A stretch of DNA of 64,000 nucleotides from Pagrus major (taxonomy: Eukaryota > Chordata > Actinopteri > Spariformes > Sparidae), in contig NC_133223.1 of the NCBI RefSeq assembly GCF_040436345.1, positions 22,035,613 to 22,099,612 of the forward strand. Reading direction: 5' to 3'. How positions within the stretch are numbered: the stretch's first letter is position 1; each line of letters begins with the position of its first letter. Below, piece by piece: positions 37,601 to 52,600 of this stretch. The position numbers were made by a program, and so were the translations under genes. Under the pieces are notes generated by a model. That model saw nothing but the letters and a program-made list of their open reading frames with translations, searched no databases and was not told the DNA's origin.

Positions 37601-40600
37601 ACACTCATGGAGTAGATCTTTTTCTGAACAAGTCATTAAAAGTCTTTTTTTTTTGTTTTAGTTTCACAGTGGGTGATTTGACCAAAAAAAATTCAAATTG
37701 GATATATAACTCTCCAGATGTGACCTAATACCGTTCATCAGCAATTCATCGACATCCTGCTCCACACTCACACGCTCAGAACACAACAAGGCCACCAGGA
37801 ATCACAACACCTCCCACAGTCGGCTGCCTGCGGACGGATCCATCGAGCTGTCAATCTGAATGTTCACTGCACGCTTCCACAGATCAGTGCTGGAGCTTCA
37901 TCTGACTAGACTGTTATCAGGAGTTAAATATACACTGGAAATTACATTTATTATTTAAATTAGATTGTACTTGGTTGCCAGTTTACAAACAGCAGCAGTG
38001 CATTAAATTTCATGGCTTGCTGTCACACACGTCTGCGAACACCTTACCTGACGTTAACATGGGATCTGTATGTGGGTAACGACATCTGATCCATGGGCAT
38101 TCTTTAAATTTCTGTTTGCAAGGAACGACTTGTGAGCTACTGCTACTACTTGTAGCTTTCAGGCTCACACTACAGGTGAAAACATTGTTTTTCATGCACT
38201 GACCGATTTGAGATTTTTGCCTATTTTGCTTCCATAAAATGTCTTTAAGACTAGTGGAAAGTGTAAAAGAGGGAAAGAGAATTTCGCAAATGAATGCATG
38301 GTAGATTCAGATTTCTTATTTGCATGATAAAACATAAAATTTATATAAAAAAAAACCCAAAAATAATTGCCTTAATGTAAGTTATCACCTGGAGAAATTT
38401 CATGTTGATATCTATTGGTTAATCTAGGTGCTGTATCGTGCTTGTTTCAGTTTCTTGAAGACTTTTCACCTCTCATCCAAGAGGCTTTACTCCATCCATC
38501 CATCTAATGAGGGTTAGAGATCTGCTGGTAGCATGTTTCTCTATAACCTCTTTTCCCTTTAAATTCCCCCTGAACGAGTCCAGGCTGACTGTTACCTGGC
38601 CTATGATGGATGTTGTCTAAAGAGCCACACTTGGAGGTCACGTGGCTCAAGTCGATCTTCTTGTTCTGTATCAGCACCTGGAAGAAGCAAAGTCAGGAGA
38701 AGACAAGGTCAGAGCTCACAGTTCACCAAGAGGTAAAAAAAACTCCTGCTGATCCTCAGACAGAAGATCCAAATAGTATCTTCCCTATTTCAAAAAAAGG
38801 TAGAAAATGACATAGTATGTCTGATCTGTGCTAAACTGTAGCTGCTGTTTTGAAGAAAATGACATATGATGTAACTGTGTCTCTATGTGCTAAAAGTGTT
38901 TTGGCACATTCAGAAAACCTGTCAAATATGCATCACAACAGTGAGAATTCAGTGTGAGACAGCGAAGTAGGAATGCACAGTAGGAAGTGGCCACAGGCGG
39001 AGAGGCGATAAGGATATGTGGTTATGTGACACACCCCGGGGATCTGAAGGGAACACCACAGAGAAATATTTAAGGAGTGAACAGATGAGGCGGCGAACAG
39101 AGCGGAGCTATAAAGCTTTAGACACAGCACAGTGAGGAAGAGGAGATACACGACGTCCTGAGATGAATCACAGGGACACGCCTGTGGTCAGCAGTTACTT
39201 TGCCAGGTCACTGATTTAGCTGATGTGTCTTTTGTGACCAATGATTTGGTGTTCATTTTTCTCTTTTGATTTCTTACAAGGCCTCAGAGGGACAAAAAAA
39301 AAAAAAAACAACAGGAAAAGTGAGACGATGACGAACAACGCAGGTCGTGAGCCACATTACGAACCACAACACCATGAGCACAAAGTATGCACCAACTTAG
39401 CCTGCTCATCTGCCAGGAGTCCCTTTCACATGCACAAAACTATCACAGATATACAGCGTGAGTGAATAGACAGAGGTGAGATGTGGTTTGTGTCAGCGTG
39501 GGTGAACGTCAGGCTGCAGGACGGCTCGTCTCTCCAGCACTGTACCAACTGTACAGTGCTGGAGAGACGAGCCGTCCTTTTGCCGTCCTTTTCATCCTTG
39601 TGGTGATAAAGATCTTCTTCTTTTCTGGTATTAGTTTTGGCTCTACACACTGACAATCGGAGAGAGGTCCACTCAGGTATATCAAGAGCATATTTAAAAA
39701 GTATTGGCCTTTTTTTTTTTATTACTACCTCGTTTTTTAAATACTTATTCCTATTATCAACATTCAGGGCATGTGCAATATTTACATGCGTTTATTTTAG
39801 TCTATGTAACTTATTATTTGGGGTGTTTTGGATACCACTGTAGTCTTGTCAGTGACATATTGTCGCTGGATGCAGCACTACTGCTCAAGAAAAATTTCCC
39901 TAAGAGGATAATTAAGAATATTTTATCTTATATTCCAAAACTTTAAAATGTCCTTTAGCTGCACCCCATCAGTTCCAATAAGAGCAGCTAGATCTTAAAT
40001 ACTAATTAATGGCGTAGTCTGATAATTAGTTATTTCCAGCTTTTCTGTGTTCTATTTAAATAAAGATTATTATTATTATCATTATTTGTTCATCAAAGCA
40101 AAAAGTACAACAAACATGAGAGTGGAGGTGAAATATTCTTTTTTTTACATTATCATTGGGTGCATTAGTGACTTAACCCCCCAGTCACAGAGCAATCTTT
40201 AGTTTCTGTGATTATCCTAACATACACTATTGAGTTTGAGGTGGAAATGGTTGCCCCCGTGTTGTTTTGTTTTTATTGGTAAAACTAACCACTTGACTTA
40301 AGGAAATAATGCTACTCCTGCAAAACTGGGAACTATGCAATTTTTGTTTTTTTATATGACTGGATAAACAGTTTATTTTGTAGAAATGGCTAATTCTTGT
40401 TTTTAGTCACACAACAACAAACTTAAACCAACACATTTATATAAAAATCGAAGAATTTGATGTATCCCATGATATTGTTTATCCCAGCCATAGCTTAGTT
40501 TTTTTTTCAATCTCTTGGAAGGAAGATGATCTAGTCTCCGTTTCCCAAGTCACCCAGAGTTATGAGACACTTACTAGGGAAGTGATTTAAAGTGAAGAGA

Positions 40601-43600
40601 GAAGTTTTAATTGTCCTTTTTGTAACCATCAGGTTTGCATAACTGCTCTGCTAATGTGCATTACTCTAATCAGATGGAGCACACACTGTACCCACCACCA
40701 TCAGATGTATGTAATTGGAGTTAATCAAGCAGCGTACTGCAGTGCCTGTTGTGGAAGAAACAGTCTTTTTATATGCATTTGTATTGTCTACTTTCTTGCT
40801 TCTTGTTTTTGATATTCTTTTAAACCTTTAAGCCTCCACCAGTAACAGCAAAATTAAATACCACAGAACATGGGAGCAATGACGTAGATTCTGCAAAATG
40901 CAGTTAATCTTGACAGTTAAATTACAGAGCACTGCTGGATTACCAGTGACACTTCTTCTAATGTGCCTCTTCTCTACTAACTGAAGACACACAGGCGAAG
41001 AAAAAACAATTATCAAGCCTAAAAAAGATGCCAAAAATACAGCTCCTGTCTTGAATGTTATAACGCACTGGAGGAGGAAATATTCAGCCTTTAGTATTAA
41101 AAATTCCTCGCAGGACACAAACCACTGCTGGAGAATCTCGTGTATGAAGAGCAGTCAGGTAAAGAGAACTGCTGTCTTAATGAGTGAGTGACGTAATGAT
41201 AATCTGGGAAGTTGTAAAGCAGGGTGAAGAAAACACACAGAAAGAACACAACACGACAGAGACATGAACACTGAGACAATGGAGATGCGGCACAGGACTC
41301 ACGTTTCCACCTCCTGCCGAGTAGCCCCGCCTGTCCAAGGACCCACACCTAGACTGAACATGGCTATAGTCCAGCTTAACACTGGGGATGAGAACCTGCA
41401 GGGGCGGAGGTGAGGAATGAGGTGGGAGAAGGCTCAGGCTTTTCTGGCATGGCACTTCATTTTCTCTAAAACAGCTTGTTTAAATACTCAATCCTAGACG
41501 TGCGAGTTTGTTTGACTGTGATGTAGACCGTGATATTTGACCTGGTGGTTCCCTTGCTGCTCTGGACAAACATCATCCAGTGGACTTCTGGCTAACAGGC
41601 AAGACAGATTCATCTCACTGCATGTCTCCCAGCATGAGCTGTGACCCTTTGTGTCAGCCTGGCTCATCTACAAAGCTGGCCTTAGGTTTTGGCTACGCCC
41701 CCAAATGTTTTACTCATCGAGAACTTTAAAAGCAATGGATTACCTGCGACAAATGTTTCCAGTTGAAGCCAGATCTCAAGTCTTTAGGGCTGTATCGAAT
41801 AGTTTGAAGCTTTGAACCTTTGTTCATAACAGTGACATTTGTACTCTAAATCAACATTCAGTGCTGTGCATCTTGTTTACTGCAGACCTATTCATTCTGT
41901 TTAAATCTTGTATTTCTGCACAGTTAGGCTACACCAATATTATTACTATTATACAATTTGTAGATTAAGATTCCAGTAGTGTCTGGAAAGGATTCTTTTT
42001 GACACGTGTGATCAGAACATTTCCAATGAATCAAGAGCATTGTCAAGTCAAAAAGTAAATATTCAGTAACCCATGTCTGGCAGAACAGGGAAAGCCAACA
42101 ATTCCAGCGCTCATGGTGATGGCTTTTACTACCAAACAGGCTAAGCGATGAAAAACGCTTGAAGAAAAGAAAGAGGCAAAGTGAGCTGCCTCGAAAAAAA
42201 GAAAGGAGTTGTGCATGTGTGGTGAGGTAGGGAGGAGGGAGGGATTGCTAACTGCAAAATGGATAAGAAGTTAGCTAAAACACTTAGAGCAGCTTTAATT
42301 CGACTAAACGGTTCATTCGAAAAACCTCAAAGCTTCAAATGTAAAAAAAAAAGACATTCGGTACAGTCCTAAAATAGTTCTGAGATATCGCTGGGATTAA
42401 TTTGTTTTCAGACACACTTAGAGTCCACAATAGAAATGCAAAACCTACAGGAAATCCTGACATCGCACTCCTCCAGAGCGTACTTTAATACACTGCTGAA
42501 GGTTTAGCGCTTCCTGCATTCATTCAAGATGCAAAATAAAAGCAGTGAACACTTGAGACCATTAGTTTAGGGTGTGAGGATGATAAAATATGCAATGGTA
42601 AATGACTCTCTGTAGCTGCAAGGAGAGAAAGCAGGAGTGAGATGCAGACACAGCAGAGTCACAATAAATACATTTTACCCAGCAGCACAGTAAAAGCAAT
42701 GGGAACTACACCGGGACACAGAAACATACATGTTGAACAGATTGTGTGGAGAAAGGACTAAAGAGGTCTAAAGGAGAGGAGAGACCATGACTGGACCAAA
42801 ACGATACTTCTAAGAGCTTTGAAATACTGGAACACGTGACAAACAAGAGGAAGTTTCAGTTTTGAATGAGGGAGGTTGTTCAGCTGGAAAAGAGTTTGTT
42901 TTACTGAGCAGGCATTCATTTTCCTATTAGCAGATTCTTTACTGTTGCCTTTGCTTGAGTGAGCACAAAGTAAACTAAAGACCTTCCCTTTCAGTCGAGC
43001 ATTTCCTTAAACAAACACACTGTACTTGTACAATATGTGTCTAAATGTATTTATGTGTATGTATGCATGGATGTCTTTGTTTATGAGCACGTTGCTGTTT
43101 TTTATTCACTGCTATTATGTAAAGACCTTCGAGCTGCTCTCGTATGAAATGGTGCTATGCAAATAAAATACAAATTGAACTGATTGATAATAAGTGGGTC
43201 GTTCTGCTCTATACTAAGAGAACAAAGGTAGGGAATAAACTGTAGTCAAATTGAAACAGTCCACTCAGTTTGACATGACACGTACACATTTTTAATGTTA
43301 ATAAAATGAGTTGTTTCATGTTCTGGAGAAACGCTCCTCATTACTTTATGATAATTAATTAGTGCTGATTTTTTATCATCTGTTCCTAATTAATTCTGTC
43401 TTTTTAACTAGAACCTGTCCACAGTGCAGCGCTGTAACAACAATGACAGCAGAAAATTCAGTCTACTTTAAAAATTATGGCAAAAAAGACATTTGTAGCC
43501 AGTATAACATCAGACACTGCTAGAGCCATTACCAAGCCAGCTATAAACTGAGTGGTAGACACTCTACTAGCCTCTAAGAACATCTACAATCGCTCTCATT

Positions 43601-46600
43601 TCTGCAAGAAACAGCAAATTCCCACACACACTTTTCACCTCAGCATTGACGGATTTACTAAAAAAGGTCAATGCTTCAGTCATGAAGACCTCTCTCAAGA
43701 GACAACATCTTTTTGTGACCAAAACATCGACCTTTTTATATAAATTTAGAGGACAGAAATGTGTGCAACTTTGTCACAGGAATAAGATTTCTTGTGGATT
43801 TGATTCCCTGTAATACAAAAAGAGATAAAGCAAGTGGTCTGTGTTTTGCCTTCGAGGACATCTAGAACAGCTGCAACGAGACAACTACCAAACGCATGAC
43901 CTGATATGTACGATATTACAGGATTCAATGGGAAACGATAAATGAAGACAGTGATTTCTGTAGGCATTACTTCCTTTTTATTTGGCCACCCTTCTATGGG
44001 AGGTCAAGCCACAGGTGTTAGATGAAGCTGGTAGGACCTTTAGTGAGACGTTCTCCAGCATATGGCTTTGGTCAGCTGGCTTTCTCTAACCACAAGGCCA
44101 CCATGGTACCAGATAGTTGGGTTATTTTGAGTTTTATGGCACTGCTTTCACAGCAAGACGGCAGAAGCTGTCAGACAAATTGCTGTGTTTCTATTGCCTG
44201 CTCATGTGTATATATAATGCTTAAAATAACAACTGTAAAGGTAGGGGCAAAATGAACTACATACAAGGTGCAAAAGGACAAACTAGTGCAACATGATACG
44301 AGGCCATCAAGGTAGCCGTGTATCCAGATTTGCACAGCACAACAAAAAAATATGTTTGCATGTCACTCATTGGACTAAAACTGGGGACAAACTAGGGTTA
44401 AATATAAAGTTTCTCCATAGAAGGATTAACAGGGAGGAGACCAATTGGTCATGGCAGAAGGGTACATACATTTCCTCCACGGGGAGAGTCCTTCAGATTA
44501 TCCTTGGAGCTGCATTTTGACAGCACGTGACCGAAGTCCAGCTTCGTGTTTAAAATATGAATCTATGGAGAAATACAGAGACATTATAGGCCTCCTACAT
44601 GGGGGATGGTAATACACGCTTGTCAAAACACCACTGGAAAGAGATGCTATAGAAGATACTGGTGTATGAGGTATTATTCATTAGGAAGTAAGTGTTGGAG
44701 CTCAAGACAATGTGCACTCACGTTTTTCTGTGTGGCATTGTTGTTAAATGAATAAAACAAATACACCAAGTTTTTGGAAAGTGTTCCCAACAATCATCTA
44801 CACCAGTTGAAGTGATAGTTCGGGTCTTCTGATGTGAGGTTGTATGAGGTACTTCTACCTAGTCAGTGTATTACCTGCAGTAGATGACCATTGTGGAGAA
44901 GCAGCACGTAGCACCAACAGGGAAGCAGAGCATTGTGCTGCTAAACGGTACGCTATATTTTGAACATTTCTGGAGCTTTACATTGATAGCAGCTGAAAGT
45001 CTGACCCGAACAGCTCATCGGCAGCATAATTCAGTGCGTGGCAGGCACAGCGTTTGTATGTAGGAATACGGAGTGCATACAGTTGAGGGAATGTAGTGCC
45101 AAAGGGAAAGGGCTGTCTGACAGCAATGTAAAGCGCCAAAAATGTTCAAAACATAGTCTACGCTAAAACAGACATATAGTTTTTTAGGTGGGACCCGAAC
45201 TATCACTTGAATCATTTGCTCCAGTTCTCTGCACATTATAACAGCTGTATTTTAGGTATTATTTTCTTATTAGTTCCTCAAATTTTAAAATACCACTAAT
45301 CTAATGCAGCTGATGTAGACAGATTTGATTTTGGATATATCCTTTTACATGAATATGCCCTCAGAGGCAAGTGAGAAAGATAAAAATGGTGATCCATTTT
45401 CTAAGTCTGGTCTAAATCTCTTCTCTCTCCTGTGTTTATGATGAAAATGGGTTTTGCCAGGATAATCTTTCCAAGCTCCTCAAATTTCTTTTCATCTGTG
45501 AAAACAAGTGAAAAAAAGTTCAAGTGCAATTTTATTTCGTAAGGCCCTTTTTTTTTTTTTGTAATACCTTTGTAATATGTTTGTTTGAAACTTTGAAAAA
45601 TTATCCTGGCAAAACTTTTCTTTTCTTCCTTCCTTCCTTTTTCACAGACAAAAAGAGTAATACACTTAGGCAGATTACTCTGGCAAAGTCTTTTTTCACC
45701 TACCAGATTTTTTTTTTTCTCACTGCCTCTCAGGGCTTCCATATGGGAATGTATTTGTCCTATTCACTATAATCTAAGTTACCCAAATAAATTCATTATA
45801 ATCAATAATACATTGATTAATTTAAAAAAGCAATTATAAAGTAATTGGTTAGATTTCAATTGAAAAGAGGCATTTATAAAATCAAAGTTTAAAAATATAG
45901 AATTTTAAATTGACAAACTTTTACATACCTTATTTTACTTATACGTCGGCTTATTATTGTATAGTCCATTTGTCAATTTCTCGCCAATCTCAACATTTAC
46001 AGCTTCTATTAAACAAGCGGTTTATTTAAAGACTGACTTCTTGAAGTTAAAGATATGTATGCACATAAAAATGTCACCCACAGAGCAGCAGATCACACAT
46101 GACTCCTCCCCACAACAGCTGAGCTCTCACAGCTGCTCTGTGGTGGTTGGACTTGATTTAATATTCAACATTCAAATATCAATTCATCATGTAAAAATAG
46201 AGAATAGTTAATAAGCAAATCAAATGATTCGATTTAATATATTTTGTTTAACTTTGACTTTATTAATGCCTGATTAAAATGCTAATTCAATCAATCAAAA
46301 CTAGTCTTTCAAATGTATCACTGTAACAACTGATTAAGACTAAACACTGTAAGGAATTGTAATTATTTCAGTGGCACACTCCTATCCAGGCTCTGTAAAA
46401 CACATAATTAACAGCGCTGAGGTGTACCAGCAGGTCCCCGGTCCAGGTCACACTGTGTGCCGCTGACAGACACAGAGTGACTGAGATGAGGCGCAGCACA
46501 GACTTCCAGATCCAAGAGGCCCTGTGTTTGGCCTCTGTTGGCCCATTGTGGTCCTTGTGCTTCTATGAGGACAATCATTGGACAGGTCAGTGGCCGGGCA

Positions 46601-49600
46601 CAGGCCTGGTGTGAGCTGGGGGAGGCTCACTAAAGCTGCTTGGAGACTGGAACTACTTGGACCATGGAGCTGCAGGGAACTTCTAAAGGTCAGGAGAGGA
46701 GTGTATTGCGGTAATGTGGAAAGTTTTACTATAGCAGGTAGAGGATTCTACCATCCCTGACTTAATAAAGGCCGATCAAAACCCACCAGAATACTGAAAA
46801 ACTGATGGGAACTCAGCTGGAAACATGAGGGCATGCTTTTGGTTCTGACATTGGGAAAATAGAAACTCACTGCTTCAGCTATGTGCTACAGAAGGGTAGT
46901 TCAGGAATATTTCAGTCACAGGGGCCACAAGACAGACAAGTGGGTTGAGAACCACAGTAGAACCAGTGTTTTCATTCCGAGATTTGCTGACTGAGTTGGC
47001 AGAAACTTTAAACGCCTTTCACTATATACTGTCATGGCACAATGTGTTCCTGGAGGCCCCATCGAAGCAGGAACTACCACAGAAGCAGTTTTGAGTACTT
47101 GGTCAGGTGTTTATATGGTGTTATTGGTGTGTAGTTGAGAACATATAAAGGCTGAGTGTAAGATGGGTGTGGTCCAAGCAAGGGCACAGGAAGTACAAGG
47201 GTAGGAAGTAGGGCAGGAGGCACTGGCCCCCACTTTACACCCCCTGGCCCACATTCGTTTTACATCGTGTGCTGACTGTATCCCAGTTTCAAACATTTAG
47301 GTTAATGAGATCACATAAGCCGCAAAGCAGAATCAGTGCGTACGGTGGAATCAAACACAAATGATATAAGAAAAGTGAGTTCGGTTAAATGGGTGAACTT
47401 GCCATGTTGTAATGTTTACGTTCTTTGTATCAAACAAGAGAATATTTCAGTAAAATTGAATTAATCTGGCACAGTTCACCTGTTTGCCAAACTCGTTTCT
47501 CTGATATCAAACGTCTTGCACCATATACACCAACACCAATTTGTACTCCTTTCCCAAGGTGGTCTAGTTTGGGTTGTTAACTTTCTGCTGGTATAAAGCA
47601 TAGCGGTCCAACAGTGACAGCAAGGGAACACATTAACAATACATAAATATAGTAATACAATTTAAACATATACTAAGTATATATTGTATTGAAATGCCAG
47701 AATTATTTTGCTGTACCCTATTATATATAAATCACATTCAGTAGTTATTAATCCCTCTCTGAGGTGCTTTTGTTAAACCTACCTGTGACACAAATAGCAG
47801 CATTTAGGCAAAGTGTTTGCTAGACACTTCTTCCTGACTCATTAAAAACACATATTCCTTTAAACCCCTTCTCATCCAAAGATCATAAAACCATACCCTC
47901 GAGAGGCACTTGGTGTCTGGCAGCTTGTGGCCAAAAGAGAAGCAGGGGAATCAGGACACTCTGTCTGCCCAGACATTCACCCCTGTGTTTAGACAAAAGC
48001 TGCCATCACTGTTCTGTGTCTGATAGGAGACACCCTGTGTCACCAGGGGGTGACACACACACACACGCCCACACGCACGTGCACTGTGGGTAAAGACATT
48101 GAAGGTTTTCCAGACAAAAACTAGTGAGTGACAACTACCTCCAGTAAAGGACACCTACTTAAAACGCAAAATGAATTGATTTTATGAATGTTAAAAGTGT
48201 CTATCAGGAGATATGTTTTTGAAGAGAACACACAGCACAAAGAGTTTCCTGTACTAGACTTGATCTGTATCTGATTCCAGATAGATTACAATTTTTCGAT
48301 TACAATTATGGAGTCCCTCTCTCTTTGAACAATAAAAAGCCTGTATTGTCACAGCATGATTATGTTAGACCTTAAAAACAAACTCGTTTCAGCAACAAAT
48401 TTTCATCAGGGAGTCAAACTGGTCAAAGGCTTGATGCTGAAATGCACTGGTGTTTGTTTTTAAGGTCTAACATGACCATGCCGTGACAATACAGGTGCTT
48501 TAATAGTACAAAAACAATGCCTTGGAGTTTTTCTTTGGATTTTTACATCTATATGAACCTCTATAAACTGAATTTGAGGTGAGAAAAAGATCATAGCCTT
48601 ACATTTCTGGTACCAACTTTTACTCCACGACATGCTGAATCATTATGTTTTTAAGGACAAGATTTCTGTTCTGTACAGCTGAGGTTATGACATAAGAAAT
48701 CCTTTAATAAATGACCCTGTACTGTATCTAATGAGCAAGTAACCCACGTGCAGGACACCCTATGTGACAGATTACACATGTAAAAAAAGTGTGACGTATT
48801 CACAGCCAACACACAAGAAAAAGGACTCAAATTCCTCCTCAAGCATTACCACTAAAGTTGCCTTCCAACATATGACTTGATGGCAACCTCCAACAAATAC
48901 TCACATTACATCAGGCGTCAACCTTTAGCTCACCCAATATAGATGTCGACTATTTGTAAGATTCCTAAAGCAAGTTCTGAACTGTCACCCTCTCTGCACA
49001 GCCTGCAGACACCTCCACTCCAAACGAGACTTGCATGTTTGGAACAACACTGCCAGCCTCGATATAGCGTAGTAACTGATAATGACCCAGCCCTTTCCCC
49101 TGCCGACGACAGGCAGGCGTTTGGAGCATGATCCCTCCCTATTTTGTGGTTGGCTGCACAGAGCTGCGCTGGGACCTGGCAAGTCATAAAGATGTCAGCC
49201 AAACGCTTAGACTCCTAATCAGGTCATCAGTGGAGGCTTGTAAAAGGTGATGGCTACAGACACATTGCTGTTTTCATCACTATTCTTCCTGTTGCAGCGC
49301 TGACTTTGTGTTTTGCGCTCATGCTGGAACACGATATTTGTCAAACTGTGGGGTAAACACTTGCAAACACCCTGCTAATGCAGATTGTGTGCAGTAGCAG
49401 AAAACACGATTTGAAATGCAGAAATGTGGCTGTTGGCCGTCCTCAGTTCACAGAGCCTGGAGAAAAAGTGCAGGGACAAATACTGTTCATAGTGACGATA
49501 CTCAATGAGAAGTCAAAGTCAGGTTACTTTTCTGTTCATTGAAATTTGGGGCATCAGAATTGTAAAGTTTAGGGCTTAGTCTAAAAACTATCTGCAGTCA

Positions 49601-52600
49601 TGTCTTTCCTGAAATATTTTGTCACAGAAGTGTTGTGGTTTGCATGTGTTTTTTCAGCAACACACATCCTGCTGAATCATCATTGAAATATAACAGGAAT
49701 ATTCTCGATAAGACAGGCAGCAGTGTGTCTCTTTGATCCTCTCGCTGTTCAGTGACGATAAGTTGCAACTTCTCATTTTAATCATAAAAGTGACACTACT
49801 TTGTGGAGAATACAAGCTATAACAAAGTATAAAATTGAGCATTAATAGTAAAGAGTTAAGATATAGAATATAATAGATCCCAAAACGAAAAAGGGTGGGA
49901 CTAAGATAAAAAGGAACCATATACAAATATGTCTGCTACTTCAGCACCACATCAAAAAGCATCAAAAAGGGCATACAAAAAGCACTGTTACGATAAAGCC
50001 ACGTTTTTTTTACACCACTCTCGCTAGCATAGCTCTTCTAATCAAGAATATGTCTAATAAAAGGTCTGAAATTGCGCTAGGGAAGAGGAGGAGGTGAAAA
50101 TGCACTAAATAGGTGAAATCATGGATACTACAGCAACAGGCTCAAAGGGCTTTCCCTTTCTTTTTTCATTTCTCTTCTCATGAACTGATTTGCTTAGGTG
50201 AACAGCCAATCAAGAGTGAGTGACTCACTCGAAACACTCAAGGCGCCAAAAAGCCACCAACTCGGGCCGACTAGTGCGAATGGTGACACACCGCAACAAC
50301 TCGGGCCACAGACGCTCACTGACGACCCCGACATTGGCCGACTGTCAGCCTGCTGTGTCAGGGTCCTTAAACTAAACAACCCCACTGCCTCTATATTCTC
50401 TCTGCTAACAGAAGATGGAGAGGGGGGTTGAAGGTTGTCAAGGGTGATGATTTTTGTGATATTGCTAACTAAAAAGTATGATGAAATCATTTTAAAGATA
50501 TCACATTTTAAAACCTCAGAATCAGTATTTATCCATGGATGACAATAAAGCTAGAAACCTTCACCATAATTGGGTGCCTACATCTGTATATATTAATTCA
50601 ATAGAACAAGGACAGCCCTTTTGAGTCCTTTTCCTTGCCATTTGACAAATCTGATGTTTTCTCAGTCCTGTTACACACTCAACTCACTTCACAAGAACAT
50701 TTAACCCATTCCCCCTGTCATTTTACAAAAGGCAGGAAGAACATCAACATCATGTGTGTGAGAGCACTTGTCATGAGTGGTTGCCTATAGTTAAATAAAG
50801 GGCCACTAATGGGAGTCAACAATGCTGATGGGTGAAATGAAAGTGGTTAAAACTGCAAAGAACAAAGCTGATTAATGTTAATCAAGAACTAGTAGTTCAC
50901 ATACACATTTAAAGATTCATTGACTTAAGGTTTTGGAAAACCTTTGTTTTTCAGTCTGTTGCACTAGAATTGTATGCATTGTAAGTCAGGCAAAATTCTT
51001 TGTTTTAAGTTTTAATGAATGTTAATTCTTTGTATAATAAATGTTCGTTTGTTTGCTTTATTATGTCAGCATTCTTTTTCACTGGTGAGTCAGCAGGATG
51101 ACTGAAGGACTAACTGGGAAGAGGTAGCTGAGAGACTAAACAAAAAAGGAGTGTGAGGAGGTAGGAGAGAGTGGCCATGGGAAATGAACATATTAAAGCA
51201 GAGGAAAATATGTTAGACAAAAGCACATTTTAAAAACAGTTCTTACCAGCACGTTTACCGTTGGCCTTGTACACCCCAATGATTCCACTGATTTCTTTTT
51301 TATATATATGTACACAATGACATGGTAAGGCTGTTGTGTGTCTCCATCTCTGTATATTGCCTCTGAACTCTTTGCTGTAGCTTTATAGCTCAAGGACAGA
51401 ATCCAGAATATAGTTTTGTCTGAAATAATATCGTTTTATGCAGACGATATCTGCATTTATATGGTAATAAGGGGGACTGATAGTTTTTTTTTATTTCTGT
51501 GTGTTAAATGTAGAAATAAAAGAAATAAACTCTGTTAAACAGAGACATGAGAACAAACACAACGTGAAACCAGCAAAAACAGGAAAAATGCAACATTGCA
51601 GAGATAAAAAGGAATAAGTAGTACAAAGCTACAAGTTTTGATGGAAATTAAAGAGAAGATCATCACCTGTCCTCCTTTGGGCTGGTACTTGATATTCTCT
51701 GTGGAACCGATCTTGGACCTGATATTCTTGAAGTCAGGCAGTGGCTGGTTGATGATGCGCAGCTGCTTGGGTGTTGTTGCGGGTGACTTGGGTGGGGTGC
51801 GGACCACGGCCACCTTCCTCTCCTGGGAGATCAAGCTGAGGGAGCGTGGGGTACCAGGGGTCCTTGAGGACGATGAGTAGCTGGGAGGGGTTCCTGGGGT
51901 GATGGCTGTGGAGCCGGGGGTGCGGGGGGTGGAGTGGCCACTACGAGCTGAACGGGAGCGCACTGTTTCTGTAACTGATGGGAATGAATATAAAGGTGAG
52001 GGTTGGAAGTCCTACTACTTAATTTCTAGAGAAATATTTCTGACTTTGGTGATTTCTGTGTTTCAAACAGGAAATCAAAATATTAACTACCCCATAATAC
52101 AGAACAGCCATTTCCTGTACTGATTAAAGGCTAACAAATTGTCTTTCTTGTGAGATTGAACTGTGATAGGCTTGTTGACCAGTATAAAAGAGTGCAGATG
52201 CAGAGATTTTAGGCTTTTAACAGTCATATTCCAGACCATAAGATGTTGTGCAACAAGAACTTTACAGATATAGAGTATTTTATTAAACTGAAACATACAG
52301 TAACCCTAGAATCTATTATTTTCCCCAAATTAATAATAAAATGAGAAAGAATGCCGTCTACCTGTCATACTAGGAGCTCGTCCTGTCCTATGCTCTGCCC
52401 TCATCTCTGTGCGAAATGCTGCAGGAGGCAAAAGAGGAAAGGTTTCAGATTTAGAGGGACAAATGAAAGAAGAAAGGGAGAATCAGAGGCTCTTGGATGT
52501 CCAATTCCAAATACAATCATATGAATTTGGAATATGTGCTGAAGACGAGTTGTGAATTAATAACAATTTGACATACAGTTACATTACACATCTCATAAAG

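Noticed and set aside
48930..49202. 90-codon open frame in a map2 intron
   Set aside because: No homology; kept only as a possible conserved non-coding block.
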